Part shown: positions 35,866 through 43,896 of the stretch, piece by piece
How positions within the stretch are numbered: position 1 is the first letter of the stretch
How the letters are laid out: every line of letters starts with the position of its first letter
Assembly: GCF_003202285.1 (NCBI RefSeq)
Contig: NZ_MASW01000001.1
Coordinates: 868,001-932,000 of the forward strand
Reading direction: 5' to 3'
DNA from: Prauserella muralis
GTDB lineage: Bacteria; Actinomycetota; Actinomycetes; Mycobacteriales; Pseudonocardiaceae
DNA length: 64,000 bases
Notes under the pieces: model-generated
What the model was told of the DNA's origin: nothing
Seen by the model: the letters and a program-made list of their open reading frames with translations, nothing else
Databases searched by the model: none
Program-made: the position numbers and the translations under genes

Positions 35866-35874
35866 TGAGTGGTT

Positions 35875-36207
35875 GTGTCACGCCATTACGAAGTAATGGT
35901 CATCCTGGACCCGTCGCTCGACGAACGCACGGTCGCGCCGACGCTGGACAACTTCCTCAACGTGATCCGCAACTCCGGCGGCAGCGTCGAGAAGGTCGAC
36001 GTCTGGGGCCGTCGCAGGCTGGCCTACGAGATCAAGAAGAACGCCGAGGGCATCTACGCCGTGCTCGACCTGCAGTCCGACCCGGACGCGGTCAAGGAGC
36101 TGGACCGTCAGCTCTCGCTGCAGGAGACCGTGCTGCGCACCAAGGTCGTGCGGCGCACGGTCCCGCGTGGCACGAAGGCCGCCCAGAAGATCGCCGCGAA
36201 GGCCTGA
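35875..36207 (+). CDS. rpsF: 30S ribosomal protein S6
   Basis: A 110-residue bS6 protein. It reads [21 protein letters not shown] at the start and contains the conserved [20 protein letters not shown]. The C-terminal basic tail is short. GTG at 35875 is selected because AGGAGGTGA ends about six bases upstream; the in-frame GTG at 35869 lies inside that ribosome binding site region. First gene of rpsF-ssb-rpsR-rplI. Confidence 0.97.
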   Translation: MSRHYEVMVILDPSLDERTVAPTLDNFLNVIRNSGGSVEKVDVWGRRRLAYEIKKNAEGIYAVLDLQSDPDAVKELDRQLSLQETVLRTKVVRRTVPRGTKAAQKIAAKA

Positions 36208-36215
36208 GGCCCACG

Positions 36216-36704
36216 ATGGCTGGAGACACCATCATCACGGTGGTCGGCAACCTGACGGCCGACCCGGAGCTGCGCTTCACCCCGTCCGGCGCGGCGGTCG
36301 CAAACTTCACGGTCGCGTCCACCCCGCGCACCTTCGACCGCCAGACCGGCGAGTGGAAGGACGGCGAGGCGCTGTTCCTGCGCTGCAACATCTGGCGGCA
36401 GGCGGCTGAGAACGTCGCCGAGACGCTGACCAGGGGCGCGCGGGTCATCGTGCAGGGCAGGCTCAAGCAGCGTTCGTTCGAGACCAAAGAGGGCGAGAAG
36501 CGCACGGTCGTCGAGCTCGAGGTCGACGAGATCGGCCCGTCGCTGCGCTACGCCACCGCGAAGGTCAACAAGGTGAGCCGCGGCAGCGGCGGAGGCGGCG
36601 GCGGATTCGGCGGCGGCGGTGCCGGCGCACCCGCCGACGACCCGTGGGGCTCGGCGCCCCCCGCAGGCGGCGGAGGCGGCTTCTCCGACGAGCCGCCCTT
36701 CTGA
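36216..36704 (+). CDS. ssb: Single-stranded DNA-binding protein
   Basis: A 162-residue SSB. The OB-fold covers residues 1-115 with [20 protein letters not shown] and [15 protein letters not shown] Gly-rich linker leads to the acidic tip SDEPPF, the docking site for partner repair and replication proteins. It starts 8 bp after rpsF. The linker is short (about 35 residues) but complete. Confidence 0.97.
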   Translation: MAGDTIITVVGNLTADPELRFTPSGAAVANFTVASTPRTFDRQTGEWKDGEALFLRCNIWRQAAENVAETLTRGARVIVQGRLKQRSFETKEGEKRTVVELEVDEIGPSLRYATAKVNKVSRGSGGGGGGFGGGGAGAPADDPWGSAPPAGGGGGFSDEPPF

Positions 36705-36749
36705 CCCTCGTCCTCGTCAAGACCAACCCAGTTCCCCAGGAGTATCACC

Positions 36750-36998
36750 GTGGCGAAGCCACCCATTCGTAAGCCGAAGAAGAAGGTCTGCGTGTTCTGC
36801 AAGGCCGAGAAGAAGGGCCACCCGGAGCACATCGACTACAAGGACACCAACCTGCTGCGGAAGTACATCTCCGACCGCGGCAAGATCCGCGCCCGCCGGG
36901 TCACCGGCAACTGCAGCCAGCACCAGCGCGACATCGCCATCGCCGTGAAGAACTCGCGCGAGATGGCGCTGCTGCCCTACACCTCCACCGCTCGCTGA
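36750..36998 (+). CDS. rpsR: 30S ribosomal protein S18, zinc-binding form
   Basis: An 82-residue bS18 protein with CVFC and a later Cys in TGNCSQHQ, the zinc-binding (C+) form. [20 protein letters not shown] is the conserved core. Actinobacteria often have a second zinc-free S18 made under zinc limitation; none is seen in this window. Confidence 0.96.
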   Translation: MAKPPIRKPKKKVCVFCKAEKKGHPEHIDYKDTNLLRKYISDRGKIRARRVTGNCSQHQRDIAIAVKNSREMALLPYTSTAR

Positions 36999-37012
36999 GA
37001 AGGGAGTCAGAC

Positions 37013-37468
37013 ATGGCGAAGATCATCCTGACGACCGACGTGGCGAACCTCGGTGGCCCCGGCGACATCGTCGAGGTGAAGGACGGCTACGCGCGCAACT
37101 ACCTGCTGCCGCGTGGGTTCGCGATCCAGGCGACCAAGGGCGCGGAGAAGAACGTCCGCACCATCCGCAGGGCACAGGAGAGCCGTCGCATCCGCGACCT
37201 CGACCACGCCAGGGAGATCAAGGCGACGCTGGAGAAGCTGGGCCCCATCCAGCTCTCCGCGAAGGCCGCCCAGGGCTCGCAGAAGCTGTTCGGCTCGGTC
37301 ACCACGGCCGACGTCGTCAGTGCCATCAAGGCGGCGGGCGGGCCGCTGCTGGACAAGCGCACCATCGTGCTGCGCGAGCACATCAAGACGCTCGGCAAGC
37401 ACGCGGTGACCGCGCGCCTGCACCCGGACGTGACCGCCGACGTGAACATCGAGGTCACGGCCAAGTAG
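37013..37468 (+). CDS. rplI: 50S ribosomal protein L9
   Basis: A 151-residue bL9 protein: N-terminal domain MAKIILTTDVANLGGPGD with VKDGYARNYLLPRG, a long connecting helix, and a C-terminal domain with KLFGSVTTADVV and VTARLHPDVTADVNIEV. It starts 14 bp after rpsR and ends the operon, with a strong terminator after it. Confidence 0.97.
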   Translation: MAKIILTTDVANLGGPGDIVEVKDGYARNYLLPRGFAIQATKGAEKNVRTIRRAQESRRIRDLDHAREIKATLEKLGPIQLSAKAAQGSQKLFGSVTTADVVSAIKAAGGPLLDKRTIVLREHIKTLGKHAVTARLHPDVTADVNIEVTAK

Positions 37469-37494
37469 GCCGGTCGAGCCGGCTCACGAACCAT

Positions 37495-37540
37495 CGAACG
37501 GCGGGTCTCCCGGACACGGGAGGCCCGCCGTTCGTCGTTT
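37495..37540 (+). terminator. Intrinsic terminator after rplI
   Basis: CGAACGGCGGG and CTCCCG are mirrored by CGGGAG and CCCGCCGTTCG around a GACA loop, with one mismatch bulge. The run TCGTCGTTT follows. It ends the ribosomal protein operon. Confidence 0.85.
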
Positions 37541-37645
37541 CCGGGAGGGAACGCGCGGGGCCGTACACACGTCAGAGTGAACGGGTGCGGACGGGTGCCG
37601 CTTGACGAGCACTCGCCGCCTGGCAAAACTTGGCTATCACTGAGG

Positions 37646-38086
37646 GTGAAGGGGGACTCCGGGGCGATGCTGGACGCAGGCGGTGGTGGCGGCGCGGCCG
37701 TGGGCAAGGCGGTCGGCGGCCTGGTGAAGATGGCGGCTCCCCGTGTGGCCGGAGCGCCCGCTCCCGCGGGCGGCGGCGGCTTCACGTTCAAGGCCGAGGA
37801 ACTCGACGGCGTCATCCGGCAGTGGGAGGACCTGCGCGACGCCCTCAAGACCGACGAGTACGACGCCGAGCGCATGGCCACGGTGAAACCGCCCGGTCGC
37901 GAGTTCGCCAGCGGCGACTTCGCGAAGTTCGCGAACCCGTCGGGCAAGGCGTTCCTGGAGGCCAACCAGCGCATGCAGAAGTACGTCGGCGAGTACATCG
38001 AGGCGCTGCGCGCGGCCAAGCAGAAGATCACCACTCGCGACGAGCAGTCGCAGAGCGACATCAGCAGGGCGGGTGAGCAGGCCTGA
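37646..38086 (+). CDS. Small helical protein of ESX-associated operon
   Basis: A 146-residue protein with an Ala/Gly-rich start (LDAGGGGGAAVGKAVGGLVK) and a helical half: FTFKAEELDGVIRQWEDLRD, then NPSGKAFLEANQRMQKYVGE with a charged end. No signal peptide. As the first gene of an operon with a PPE-like protein and EspG, it may be the PE-like partner or a WXG-type substrate (inference). I see no YxxxD/E export motif in the expected place. GTG at 37646 is a tentative start; GTG or ATG alternatives exist on either side. The stop overlaps the next ATG by one base. Confidence 0.6.
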   Translation: MKGDSGAMLDAGGGGGAAVGKAVGGLVKMAAPRVAGAPAPAGGGGFTFKAEELDGVIRQWEDLRDALKTDEYDAERMATVKPPGREFASGDFAKFANPSGKAFLEANQRMQKYVGEYIEALRAAKQKITTRDEQSQSDISRAGEQA

Positions 38087-38691
38087 TGGGACGGTCGCGC
38101 ATCGGCCTTGCCACCGGCGTGCTCGCCGCCGCGCTCGTGCTCGGCGCGTGCGGATCCGACGTCGGTGGTACACCCGAGACCGGCGCCCCCACCAGCGCGG
38201 CGGGCGGCAGCCCAGCCACCAGCGCCGGCGGGCAGGCGCCGGACGTCGCCGATCCGCTGGACGCGGCGCCGCTCGCGTCCTCCCCGTGCGAGGCGTTGTC
38301 GGCGGCCGACCTCGCCACGCTGGGTTTCGCCGAGGGGGAGCAGCGGCCATCGGGGGAGAGCGGCACCGCGTGCGTGTGGCACGAGGAGCAGGAGCGCGGC
38401 AACCGCGTGGATCTGTCCGTCGTCACCGAGAACGCGAACGGGCTCGACGCCGTCTACGAACAGCGGTCGAGCAACGCCTACTTCGAACCCGCCGAGATCG
38501 CGGGGTACCCCGCCGTCTACACGGCCACCCTGGACGAGCGTGACGACGGTGGCTGCGGACTGTGGGTCGGGCTCAACGACAGCGACACGCTGTTCGTTCT
38601 CACCAACTACGACTACGGCCCCGGTGTGAGCGACCCGTGCTCGGTCGCGGACCGGGTGGCCGAGGCCGCCATCACCAACCTGGGGGGTTGA
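38086..38691 (+). CDS. DUF3558-family lipoprotein
   Basis: A 201-residue lipoprotein. The signal peptide ends in the lipobox LGAC (Cys22). A Ser/Thr/Gly/Ala-rich spacer follows, then the DUF3558 domain with SPCEALSAADLATLGF, CVWHEE and SDPCSVADRVAEAA. Actinobacterial DUF3558 lipoproteins commonly sit in ESX-associated gene sets. The stop overlaps or nearly abuts the next gene. It is likely displayed on the outer face of the membrane. Confidence 0.85.
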   Translation: MGRSRIGLATGVLAAALVLGACGSDVGGTPETGAPTSAAGGSPATSAGGQAPDVADPLDAAPLASSPCEALSAADLATLGFAEGEQRPSGESGTACVWHEEQERGNRVDLSVVTENANGLDAVYEQRSSNAYFEPAEIAGYPAVYTATLDERDDGGCGLWVGLNDSDTLFVLTNYDYGPGVSDPCSVADRVAEAAITNLGG

Positions 38692-38696
38692 CCGAC

Positions 38697-40076
38697 ATGC
38701 CGTTGTTCCTCGTACCGATCATCGCCGGCGCGGCCGCCTACGGTGCCGCCACTCAGGACGAGGCCGGGAACTACTCGGCGGGTGAGGGCGAGCGCCGGAT
38801 CGACGCCTACCAGATCTGGGAGCAGATCACGACCGGCCCCGGCGCGGGCTCGCTGGCCGAAGGGCAGACCTCGGCCAACACGCTGCAGCGGGTGTACGCG
38901 CAGCGGGTCGAGCAGATCGACGCGCTGAACAGGCTGATGGACCAGGCGTGGCAGGGCGACAGCGCCGACGCCGCGAAGGCGGGCGCACATCCGCTGAAGG
39001 CGTGGATGCAGGACTCGCACACCAAGCTGCAGGACAGCGACCGCTATCTCGGCGAGCAGACCAGTGCCTTCAACACGGCGTACTCGAAGGTGCAGCCGGT
39101 GCCCAAGGAGCCGCCGGAGAGCGGTTTCCTCAACGACGTCACGCCGTGGGAGACCGACACCGACAGGGCGATCAAGGACTACAACGCCAAGGCACAGGCC
39201 AACGTCGACGCGTTCAACGACTACTTCCACGCGAGCGCGTCCAACGGCAAGCACCTGCCGACCTACACCGGCCTGGACGGCCGGATCGGCGACGTCGACG
39301 TGGACGACGGCACGGGCGGCGACGACGGCAGGCCCGGTGACGACGGCGACGGGCAGGGTGGCGGCGTACCCGGCGGCAGCGTTCCCGGAGGGGGAGGCGT
39401 TCCGGGTGGCGGAGGTCTGCCCGGTGGCGGGGGTGTGCCCGGTGGCGGCTACCCGGGCGGCATCCCGGGCCCCGGCGGCTCCGGGTCCGGCTCGGGCGGC
39501 GGCGCAGGCGGCGGCGCCTACCCACCCGGCGGCATCCCCGACATCGGCGGGCCGGGCGGGCCGGGCGGGTACGGCGGGGGTTATGGCCCCGGCGGCAGCC
39601 CTGGCGGCGGCTACACCTCGCCGGAGTGGGACGACAGCACCAGCATCTCCGGCTACACCCCGCCGAAGGTGCCCTCGGCCGATTTCTCCGGCGGCGGCTT
39701 CGGCACCCCGGGGACGAGCGGGTTCGGCGGCGGTGGCGGCTCCGGGTCGGGTGCGGGCGGCGTCGGCGGCGCCTTCGGGCCCGGCGGCGGCTTCGGCGCG
39801 GGCGGGGCCGGTACCCCCGGGTCGTCCACGGGTTCCGCGCCCGGCGCCGCGGCAGGCGCGGGCCGTGGGGGCCTGCCGGGCGGTGCGGCCGCGGCGGGTG
39901 CCGCGGGCGGCCGCGGCATGGCGGGCGGCATGCCCATGGGCGCCATGGGAGGCGCGGGCCGCGGCGGCAAGGGCAGCGACGACGAGGAGCGCCAGTCGAA
40001 GTTCCTCATCGAGGAGGACGGCGACTCGCTGTTCGGCACCGACGAACTGACCGCGCCGCCGGTGATCGGCGAATAG
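38697..40076 (+). CDS. PPE-like ESX substrate with Gly-rich linker
   Basis: A 459-residue protein. The N-terminal part (about 1-180) is helical with TSANTLQRVYAQRVEQIDAL and a WxG turn in DQAWQGDSADAAKAG, like PPE and WXG100 proteins. A 180-residue Gly/Pro-rich region follows (PGGGGVPGGGG repeats). The end has ERQSKFLIEEDGDSLFGTDE and TAPPVIGE, a short conserved-looking tail. It precedes espG, whose product would act as its chaperone. ATG at 38697 is chosen; a TTG three codons earlier overlaps the lipoprotein stop. Confidence 0.8.
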   Translation: MPLFLVPIIAGAAAYGAATQDEAGNYSAGEGERRIDAYQIWEQITTGPGAGSLAEGQTSANTLQRVYAQRVEQIDALNRLMDQAWQGDSADAAKAGAHPLKAWMQDSHTKLQDSDRYLGEQTSAFNTAYSKVQPVPKEPPESGFLNDVTPWETDTDRAIKDYNAKAQANVDAFNDYFHASASNGKHLPTYTGLDGRIGDVDVDDGTGGDDGRPGDDGDGQGGGVPGGSVPGGGGVPGGGGLPGGGGVPGGGYPGGIPGPGGSGSGSGGGAGGGAYPPGGIPDIGGPGGPGGYGGGYGPGGSPGGGYTSPEWDDSTSISGYTPPKVPSADFSGGGFGTPGTSGFGGGGGSGSGAGGVGGAFGPGGGFGAGGAGTPGSSTGSAPGAAAGAGRGGLPGGAAAAGAAGGRGMAGGMPMGAMGGAGRGGKGSDDEERQSKFLIEEDGDSLFGTDELTAPPVIGE

Positions 40077-40113
40077 CGGGCGTTGTCGGCGACAAGAGAA
40101 AAGGGACACGATC

Positions 40114-40905
40114 GTGCTTGACCGGCAGGTGACGTTGTCGACGGGCACCCTGCTCAATCTGATCCGCCGTGGCGGCGCGGAGCCGCACACCGTGCTGGCG
40201 AGTACCCCGGTATGGGAGGACGAGGGCGCCCGCAGGGCCGCCGACGAGCGGGCGGACGCCGAACTGGCCCGCTACGGTCTGGCCGGACGCGGTGGGGTGC
40301 ACAGTGGCCTGCTGGCCACGGTCGAGGCGCTCAGCAGGCCCGCGCTGGAGTACTACGCCTGGATCAACGGGGGCCACGAGGGCAGGGCGATGAACTACAC
40401 CCTGCTCGCGGGAAGCGCGGGCGGTGAGGGCTTCCTGCTCGCGCGGAACACCGAGCACGAGGGTGTGGTGCTGGTGTCGCTGCGTCCCGAGGAGGTACTG
40501 GAGAACTTCGTCGCCCAGATCCCTCGGCTCGGCCCTGGCCGCGGCCAGCCGTTGCGGGTACCGAAGAGCCAGGTGACCGGCGGCCGGCGGCGCTCGGACG
40601 GCGAGGACGTCGCGGTCCTGCACAGCGCAAGGCCGAGCGCGGCGAGCCGCGAGGCCGACGAGCTGCGCCGCGTGCTGGGCCTGCGCAGGCTCGGCGGCGG
40701 CAGCCTCTACGTCGCGGCGCGGGGACGCAGCGGCAGGCGGGAGCGCGTCGCGCGGCCGGTGAACTACATCGACACCACCGAGGGGCGTTGGCTCACCGAG
40801 GAGGTGCCGGGCGCGGGCGAGCCGGTCATCGCGTTCACCCCGGGCACACCGCAACTGCTCGTGGAGCGCCTGCGGACAGCACAGAGCAAGCTTCCCGTCG
40901 GCTGA
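40114..40905 (+). CDS. espG: EspG-family ESX chaperone
   Basis: A 263-residue protein matching the EspG family: LSTGTLLNLIRRGGAEPH at the start, WVEDEG-like segment after a conserved Pro/Trp, and a C-terminal part with RPVNYIDTTEGRWLTEEVPG. EspG binds PE-PPE pairs in the cytosol and keeps them soluble for type VII export. The partner is probably the PPE-like protein just upstream. The ESX membrane genes (eccB, eccC, eccD, eccE) are not in this window. Confidence 0.85.
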   Translation: MLDRQVTLSTGTLLNLIRRGGAEPHTVLASTPVWEDEGARRAADERADAELARYGLAGRGGVHSGLLATVEALSRPALEYYAWINGGHEGRAMNYTLLAGSAGGEGFLLARNTEHEGVVLVSLRPEEVLENFVAQIPRLGPGRGQPLRVPKSQVTGGRRRSDGEDVAVLHSARPSAASREADELRRVLGLRRLGGGSLYVAARGRSGRRERVARPVNYIDTTEGRWLTEEVPGAGEPVIAFTPGTPQLLVERLRTAQSKLPVG

Positions 40906-41299
40906 GGCCGCCGCGGCATCCCCACCCGTTCAGCCCAACGAGTGGCGACTCAACGCTGCGTAGTTTCCATCCACAGGCGGAACCCGCACCTGGTGACAAG
41001 CCCCTGCGCGACACGCCGACGACGGGACTCGACGCGACACGCCGCACGGCTTACAACAAAGTTCTCCACACCTTACACACAGGCCTTGACCAGGGGATTC
41101 GGATACATGCACCCAGTTCTTCCCCACGTTGTACACAGGGCACGGCTCGCTTGTGACTCGTTGGACGGCTTCATCCACAGGTAGTGCACAAGACGGTCCC
41201 CAAGCCGAATTGCACTCGTCCGTCCGAGCGATCTAGCGTGCTCCGGCGGACCAGTGGACACGGCGCCCGGCGCACCGGTGCCCCGCCGCCGAGATCCGA

Positions 41300-41305
41300 T
41301 ATCAT
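41300..41305 (+). promoter_or_regulatory. -10 element of dnaB
   Basis: TATCAT directly in front of, and touching, the LexA palindrome; a transcription start a few bases after the palindrome begins would put it inside the operator. Confidence 0.5.
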
Positions 41306-41320
41306 CGAACTGATGTTCGA
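41305..41320. promoter_or_regulatory. LexA (SOS) box upstream of dnaB
   Basis: TCGAAC-TGAT-GTTCGA, a perfect match to the actinobacterial SOS box TCGAAC-N4-GTTCGA, centred 37 bp upstream of the dnaB start codon and overlapping the -10 element. Confidence 0.75.
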
Positions 41321-41349
41321 TTCCCTGTCTTGAGGAGGTGCCCGCACCG

Positions 41350-43770
41350 GTGGCGATCACCGACGACCGCGGTCCCGCATTCGCCTCGTCCGAACAGGGC
41401 GGCTTCGACAGGCAGCCGCCCCAGGACGTTCCGGCGGAGCAGTCCGTGCTGGGCGGCATGCTGCTGTCCAAGGACGCCATCGCGGACGTGGTCGAGGTGC
41501 TGCGCCCCGGCGACTTCTACCGCCCGGCGCACCAGGCCGTCTACGACTGCGTCCTCGACCTCTACGGCCGGGGTGAGCCCGCCGACCCCATCACCGTGTC
41601 GGCGGAGCTGGAGCGGCGCGGGGAGCTGTCCAGGGTCGGCGGTGCGCCGTATCTGCACACCCTCATCGCGACGGTGCCCACCGCGGCCAACGCCGGCTAC
41701 TACGCGCAGATCGTCGCCGAGAAGGCGATTCTGCGCAGGCTCGTCGAGGCGGGCACGCGCATCGTGCAGTACGGCTACGGGGCAGACGGCTCCGACGGCG
41801 GCGACATCAACGAGGTGGTCGACCGCGCGCAGGCGGCGATCTACGACGTCACCGAGCGTCGCACGAGCGAGGACTACGTCGCGCTGGAGGAACTGCTCCA
41901 GCCCACGATGGACGAGATCGACGCGATCGCCTCGCGGGGCGGCACCGCGCAGGGCATCCCCACCGGGTTCGTGGACCTGGACGAGGTCACCAACGGCCTG
42001 CACGCCGGACAGATGATCATCGTGGCCGCGAGGCCCGGCGTCGGGAAGGCGCTGGCGCTCGACACGCCACTGCCGACTCCGCAGGGCTGGACGACGATGG
42101 GCGAGGTGCGGCCCGGCGACCAGCTGATCGGCGCGGACGGACGGCCGACCACCGTCGTCGCGGCGACCGACGTCATGCACGGCCGCCCCTGCTACGAGGT
42201 GGAGTTCTCGGACGGCTCCGTGCTCGTCGCCGACGCGCGGCACCAGTGGCTGACGGACACCCGCGCGTCCCGCCGGGCCGGGAGGCCGGCTGAGGTCCGC
42301 ACCACCGAGCAGATCGCGGCGACCCTGCGGTGCGACACGGCGGATCGCAGGGTCAATCATGCGGTCCGTCTCGCAGCGCCGATCGACCTGCCGGAGCGGG
42401 ATCTGCTGCTGCATCCGTACGCACTCGGTGCGTGGCTGGGGGACGGCCATTCCCACTGCGCCAGGTTCACCACGGCCGATCGCGAGATCATCTGGTATCT
42501 CGAAGGCGAGGCCGGCCTGTCCGCGCGACCGTACGGCAACCTGCTGTACGGCCTGCAGTTCCCGCCGCCGGAGCCGGTCGACGATGCCTCGTCCGGTCAC
42601 GGCACGGTCCAAGCCGTCCTCCGGACGCTGGGCGTACTCGGTGACAAGCACATTCCGGCGGAGTACCTGCGAGCCTCCGTCGAGCAGCGCCGCGCCCTGC
42701 TGGCGGGTCTGCTGGACACCGACGGCACCGTGGCAGCGTCCGGCGCCGTCCAGCTCTCGGTCACCAACCGCAGGCTCGCCGAGGACGTGCACGAGCTCAT
42801 CGCGAGCCTCGGCTATCGGTGCACGATGACGACGAAGGCGGTGCGCGGACGCGGCGAGCGAAGCTCGACCGCGTACACCCTGCACTTCACCACGCACGAC
42901 CGGGTGTTCTGGCTGGAGCGCAAGCACCTGGAGCAGAAGGAGCGGCTCGCCGGACGCCTGCCACGGCCTCACCACCGGTACATCGTGGATGTGCGGGCGA
43001 TACCGAGCGTGCCCGTGCGGTGCGTCGAGGTCGCGGCCGACGACCACCTGTACCTGGCTGGCCGGACCATGATTCCGACGCACAACTCGACGCTGGGGCT
43101 GGATTTCGCCAGGTCGTGCTCGATCCGGCACGGCATGACCAGCGTCATCTTCTCGCTGGAGATGAGCCGCGTCGAGATCGTCATGCGCATGCTCTCGGCC
43201 GAGGCGCGCATCCGGCTCGCCGACATGCGCGGTGGCCGGATGTCCGACGACGACTGGACGCGGCTCGCCAGGCGGATGAGCGAGATCAGCGAGGCGCCCC
43301 TGTTCGTGGACGACTCGCCGAACCTGACCATGATGGAGATCCGCGCCAAGGCGCGGCGGCTCAAGCAGCGCAACGACCTGAAGCTCATCGTCGTCGACTA
43401 CATGCAGCTGATGACCTCCGGTAAGCGCGTCGAGTCCCGGCAGCAGGAGGTCTCGGAGTTCTCCCGTCAGCTCAAGCTGCTCGCCAAGGAGCTCGAGGTG
43501 CCGGTGGTCGCGATCAGCCAGCTCAACCGTGGCCCCGAGCAGCGCACCGACAAGCGGCCGATGCTCGCCGACCTCCGCGAGTCCGGGTCGCTGGAGCAGG
43601 ACGCCGACATGGTGCTGCTGATCCATCGCCCGGACGCGTGGGAACGCGACGACCCGCGTGCGGGCGAGGCGGACCTCATCCTCGCCAAGCACCGCGCGGG
43701 CCCGACCAGCACGATCAGCGTGGCGCACCAGCTGCACTACAGCCGCTTCGCCGACCTCGCTCAGGAGTGA
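41350..43770 (+). CDS. dnaB: Replicative DNA helicase with intein
   Basis: An 806-residue precursor; the spliced helicase is about 460 residues. The N-terminal domain begins PPQDVPAEQSVLGGMLLSKDA. The RecA-like domain has Walker A split by the intein (ARPGVGK then STLGLDFARSC), Walker B LIVVDYMQLM, and the C-terminal arginine-finger region with DLRESGSLEQDADMVLLIHR. GTG at 41350 is chosen since the GTG at 41338 overlaps the AGGAGG ribosome binding site. DnaB unwinds DNA at the replication fork. The intein must be removed for activity, since it interrupts the ATP site. Confidence 0.96.
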   Translation: MAITDDRGPAFASSEQGGFDRQPPQDVPAEQSVLGGMLLSKDAIADVVEVLRPGDFYRPAHQAVYDCVLDLYGRGEPADPITVSAELERRGELSRVGGAPYLHTLIATVPTAANAGYYAQIVAEKAILRRLVEAGTRIVQYGYGADGSDGGDINEVVDRAQAAIYDVTERRTSEDYVALEELLQPTMDEIDAIASRGGTAQGIPTGFVDLDEVTNGLHAGQMIIVAARPGVGKALALDTPLPTPQGWTTMGEVRPGDQLIGADGRPTTVVAATDVMHGRPCYEVEFSDGSVLVADARHQWLTDTRASRRAGRPAEVRTTEQIAATLRCDTADRRVNHAVRLAAPIDLPERDLLLHPYALGAWLGDGHSHCARFTTADREIIWYLEGEAGLSARPYGNLLYGLQFPPPEPVDDASSGHGTVQAVLRTLGVLGDKHIPAEYLRASVEQRRALLAGLLDTDGTVAASGAVQLSVTNRRLAEDVHELIASLGYRCTMTTKAVRGRGERSSTAYTLHFTTHDRVFWLERKHLEQKERLAGRLPRPHHRYIVDVRAIPSVPVRCVEVAADDHLYLAGRTMIPTHNSTLGLDFARSCSIRHGMTSVIFSLEMSRVEIVMRMLSAEARIRLADMRGGRMSDDDWTRLARRMSEISEAPLFVDDSPNLTMMEIRAKARRLKQRNDLKLIVVDYMQLMTSGKRVESRQQEVSEFSRQLKLLAKELEVPVVAISQLNRGPEQRTDKRPMLADLRESGSLEQDADMVLLIHRPDAWERDDPRAGEADLILAKHRAGPTSTISVAHQLHYSRFADLAQE
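42049..43086 (+). mobile_element. Class 3 intein with LAGLIDADG endonuclease in DnaB
   Basis: 346 residues inserted between Lys and Ser of the DnaB P-loop. Residue 1 is Ala, not Cys or Ser, so the standard N-S shift is impossible. The class 3 triad is present: Trp67 in block B, Cys325 in block F, Thr344 in block G, with terminal Asn346 and +1 Ser. The homing endonuclease has LGAWLGDG (Asp132) and LAGLLDTDG (Asp223/Asp225), so it looks intact. Boundaries follow from reconstituting GVGKST. Confidence 0.9.
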
Positions 43771-43896
43771 CGTGGGTATGTCGGTTCACCATGTGACCTG
43801 GTCGGTCCGGACTCGGTGACATCGCCGCGAGGCAAACGCGAAAGCTCCAGGTCAATCAAGATCGACACGTCACACGCGGTGGGACGTGGGCACCGG

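Larger units (their letters stand above)
40906..41337. other. dnaB upstream region with DnaA-box-like motifs
   Basis: A 430-bp gene-free stretch with less extreme GC. It holds DnaA-box-like 9-mers, all on the plus strand: CCATCCACA (40967), TTCTCCACA (41062), TTACACACA (41073), TTGTACACA (41129), TCATCCACA (41171) and TAGTGCACA (41182). Two of these (41062 and 41129) differ from TTGTCCACA at one position, and the TCATCCACA at 41171 differs from TTATCCACA at one. No tRNA or ORF with coding character was seen. Confidence 0.55.

Noticed and set aside
39357..39545. Short GC-rich tandem repeats possibly a CRISPR-like array
   Set aside because: They are codons of the Gly/Pro-rich linker of the PPE-like protein, without spacers or conserved repeats.
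43768..43874. GTGACGTG and CACGTCAC inverted pair after dnaB
   Set aside because: Eight-base arms with a loop of about 90 nt; too weak to claim a terminator.
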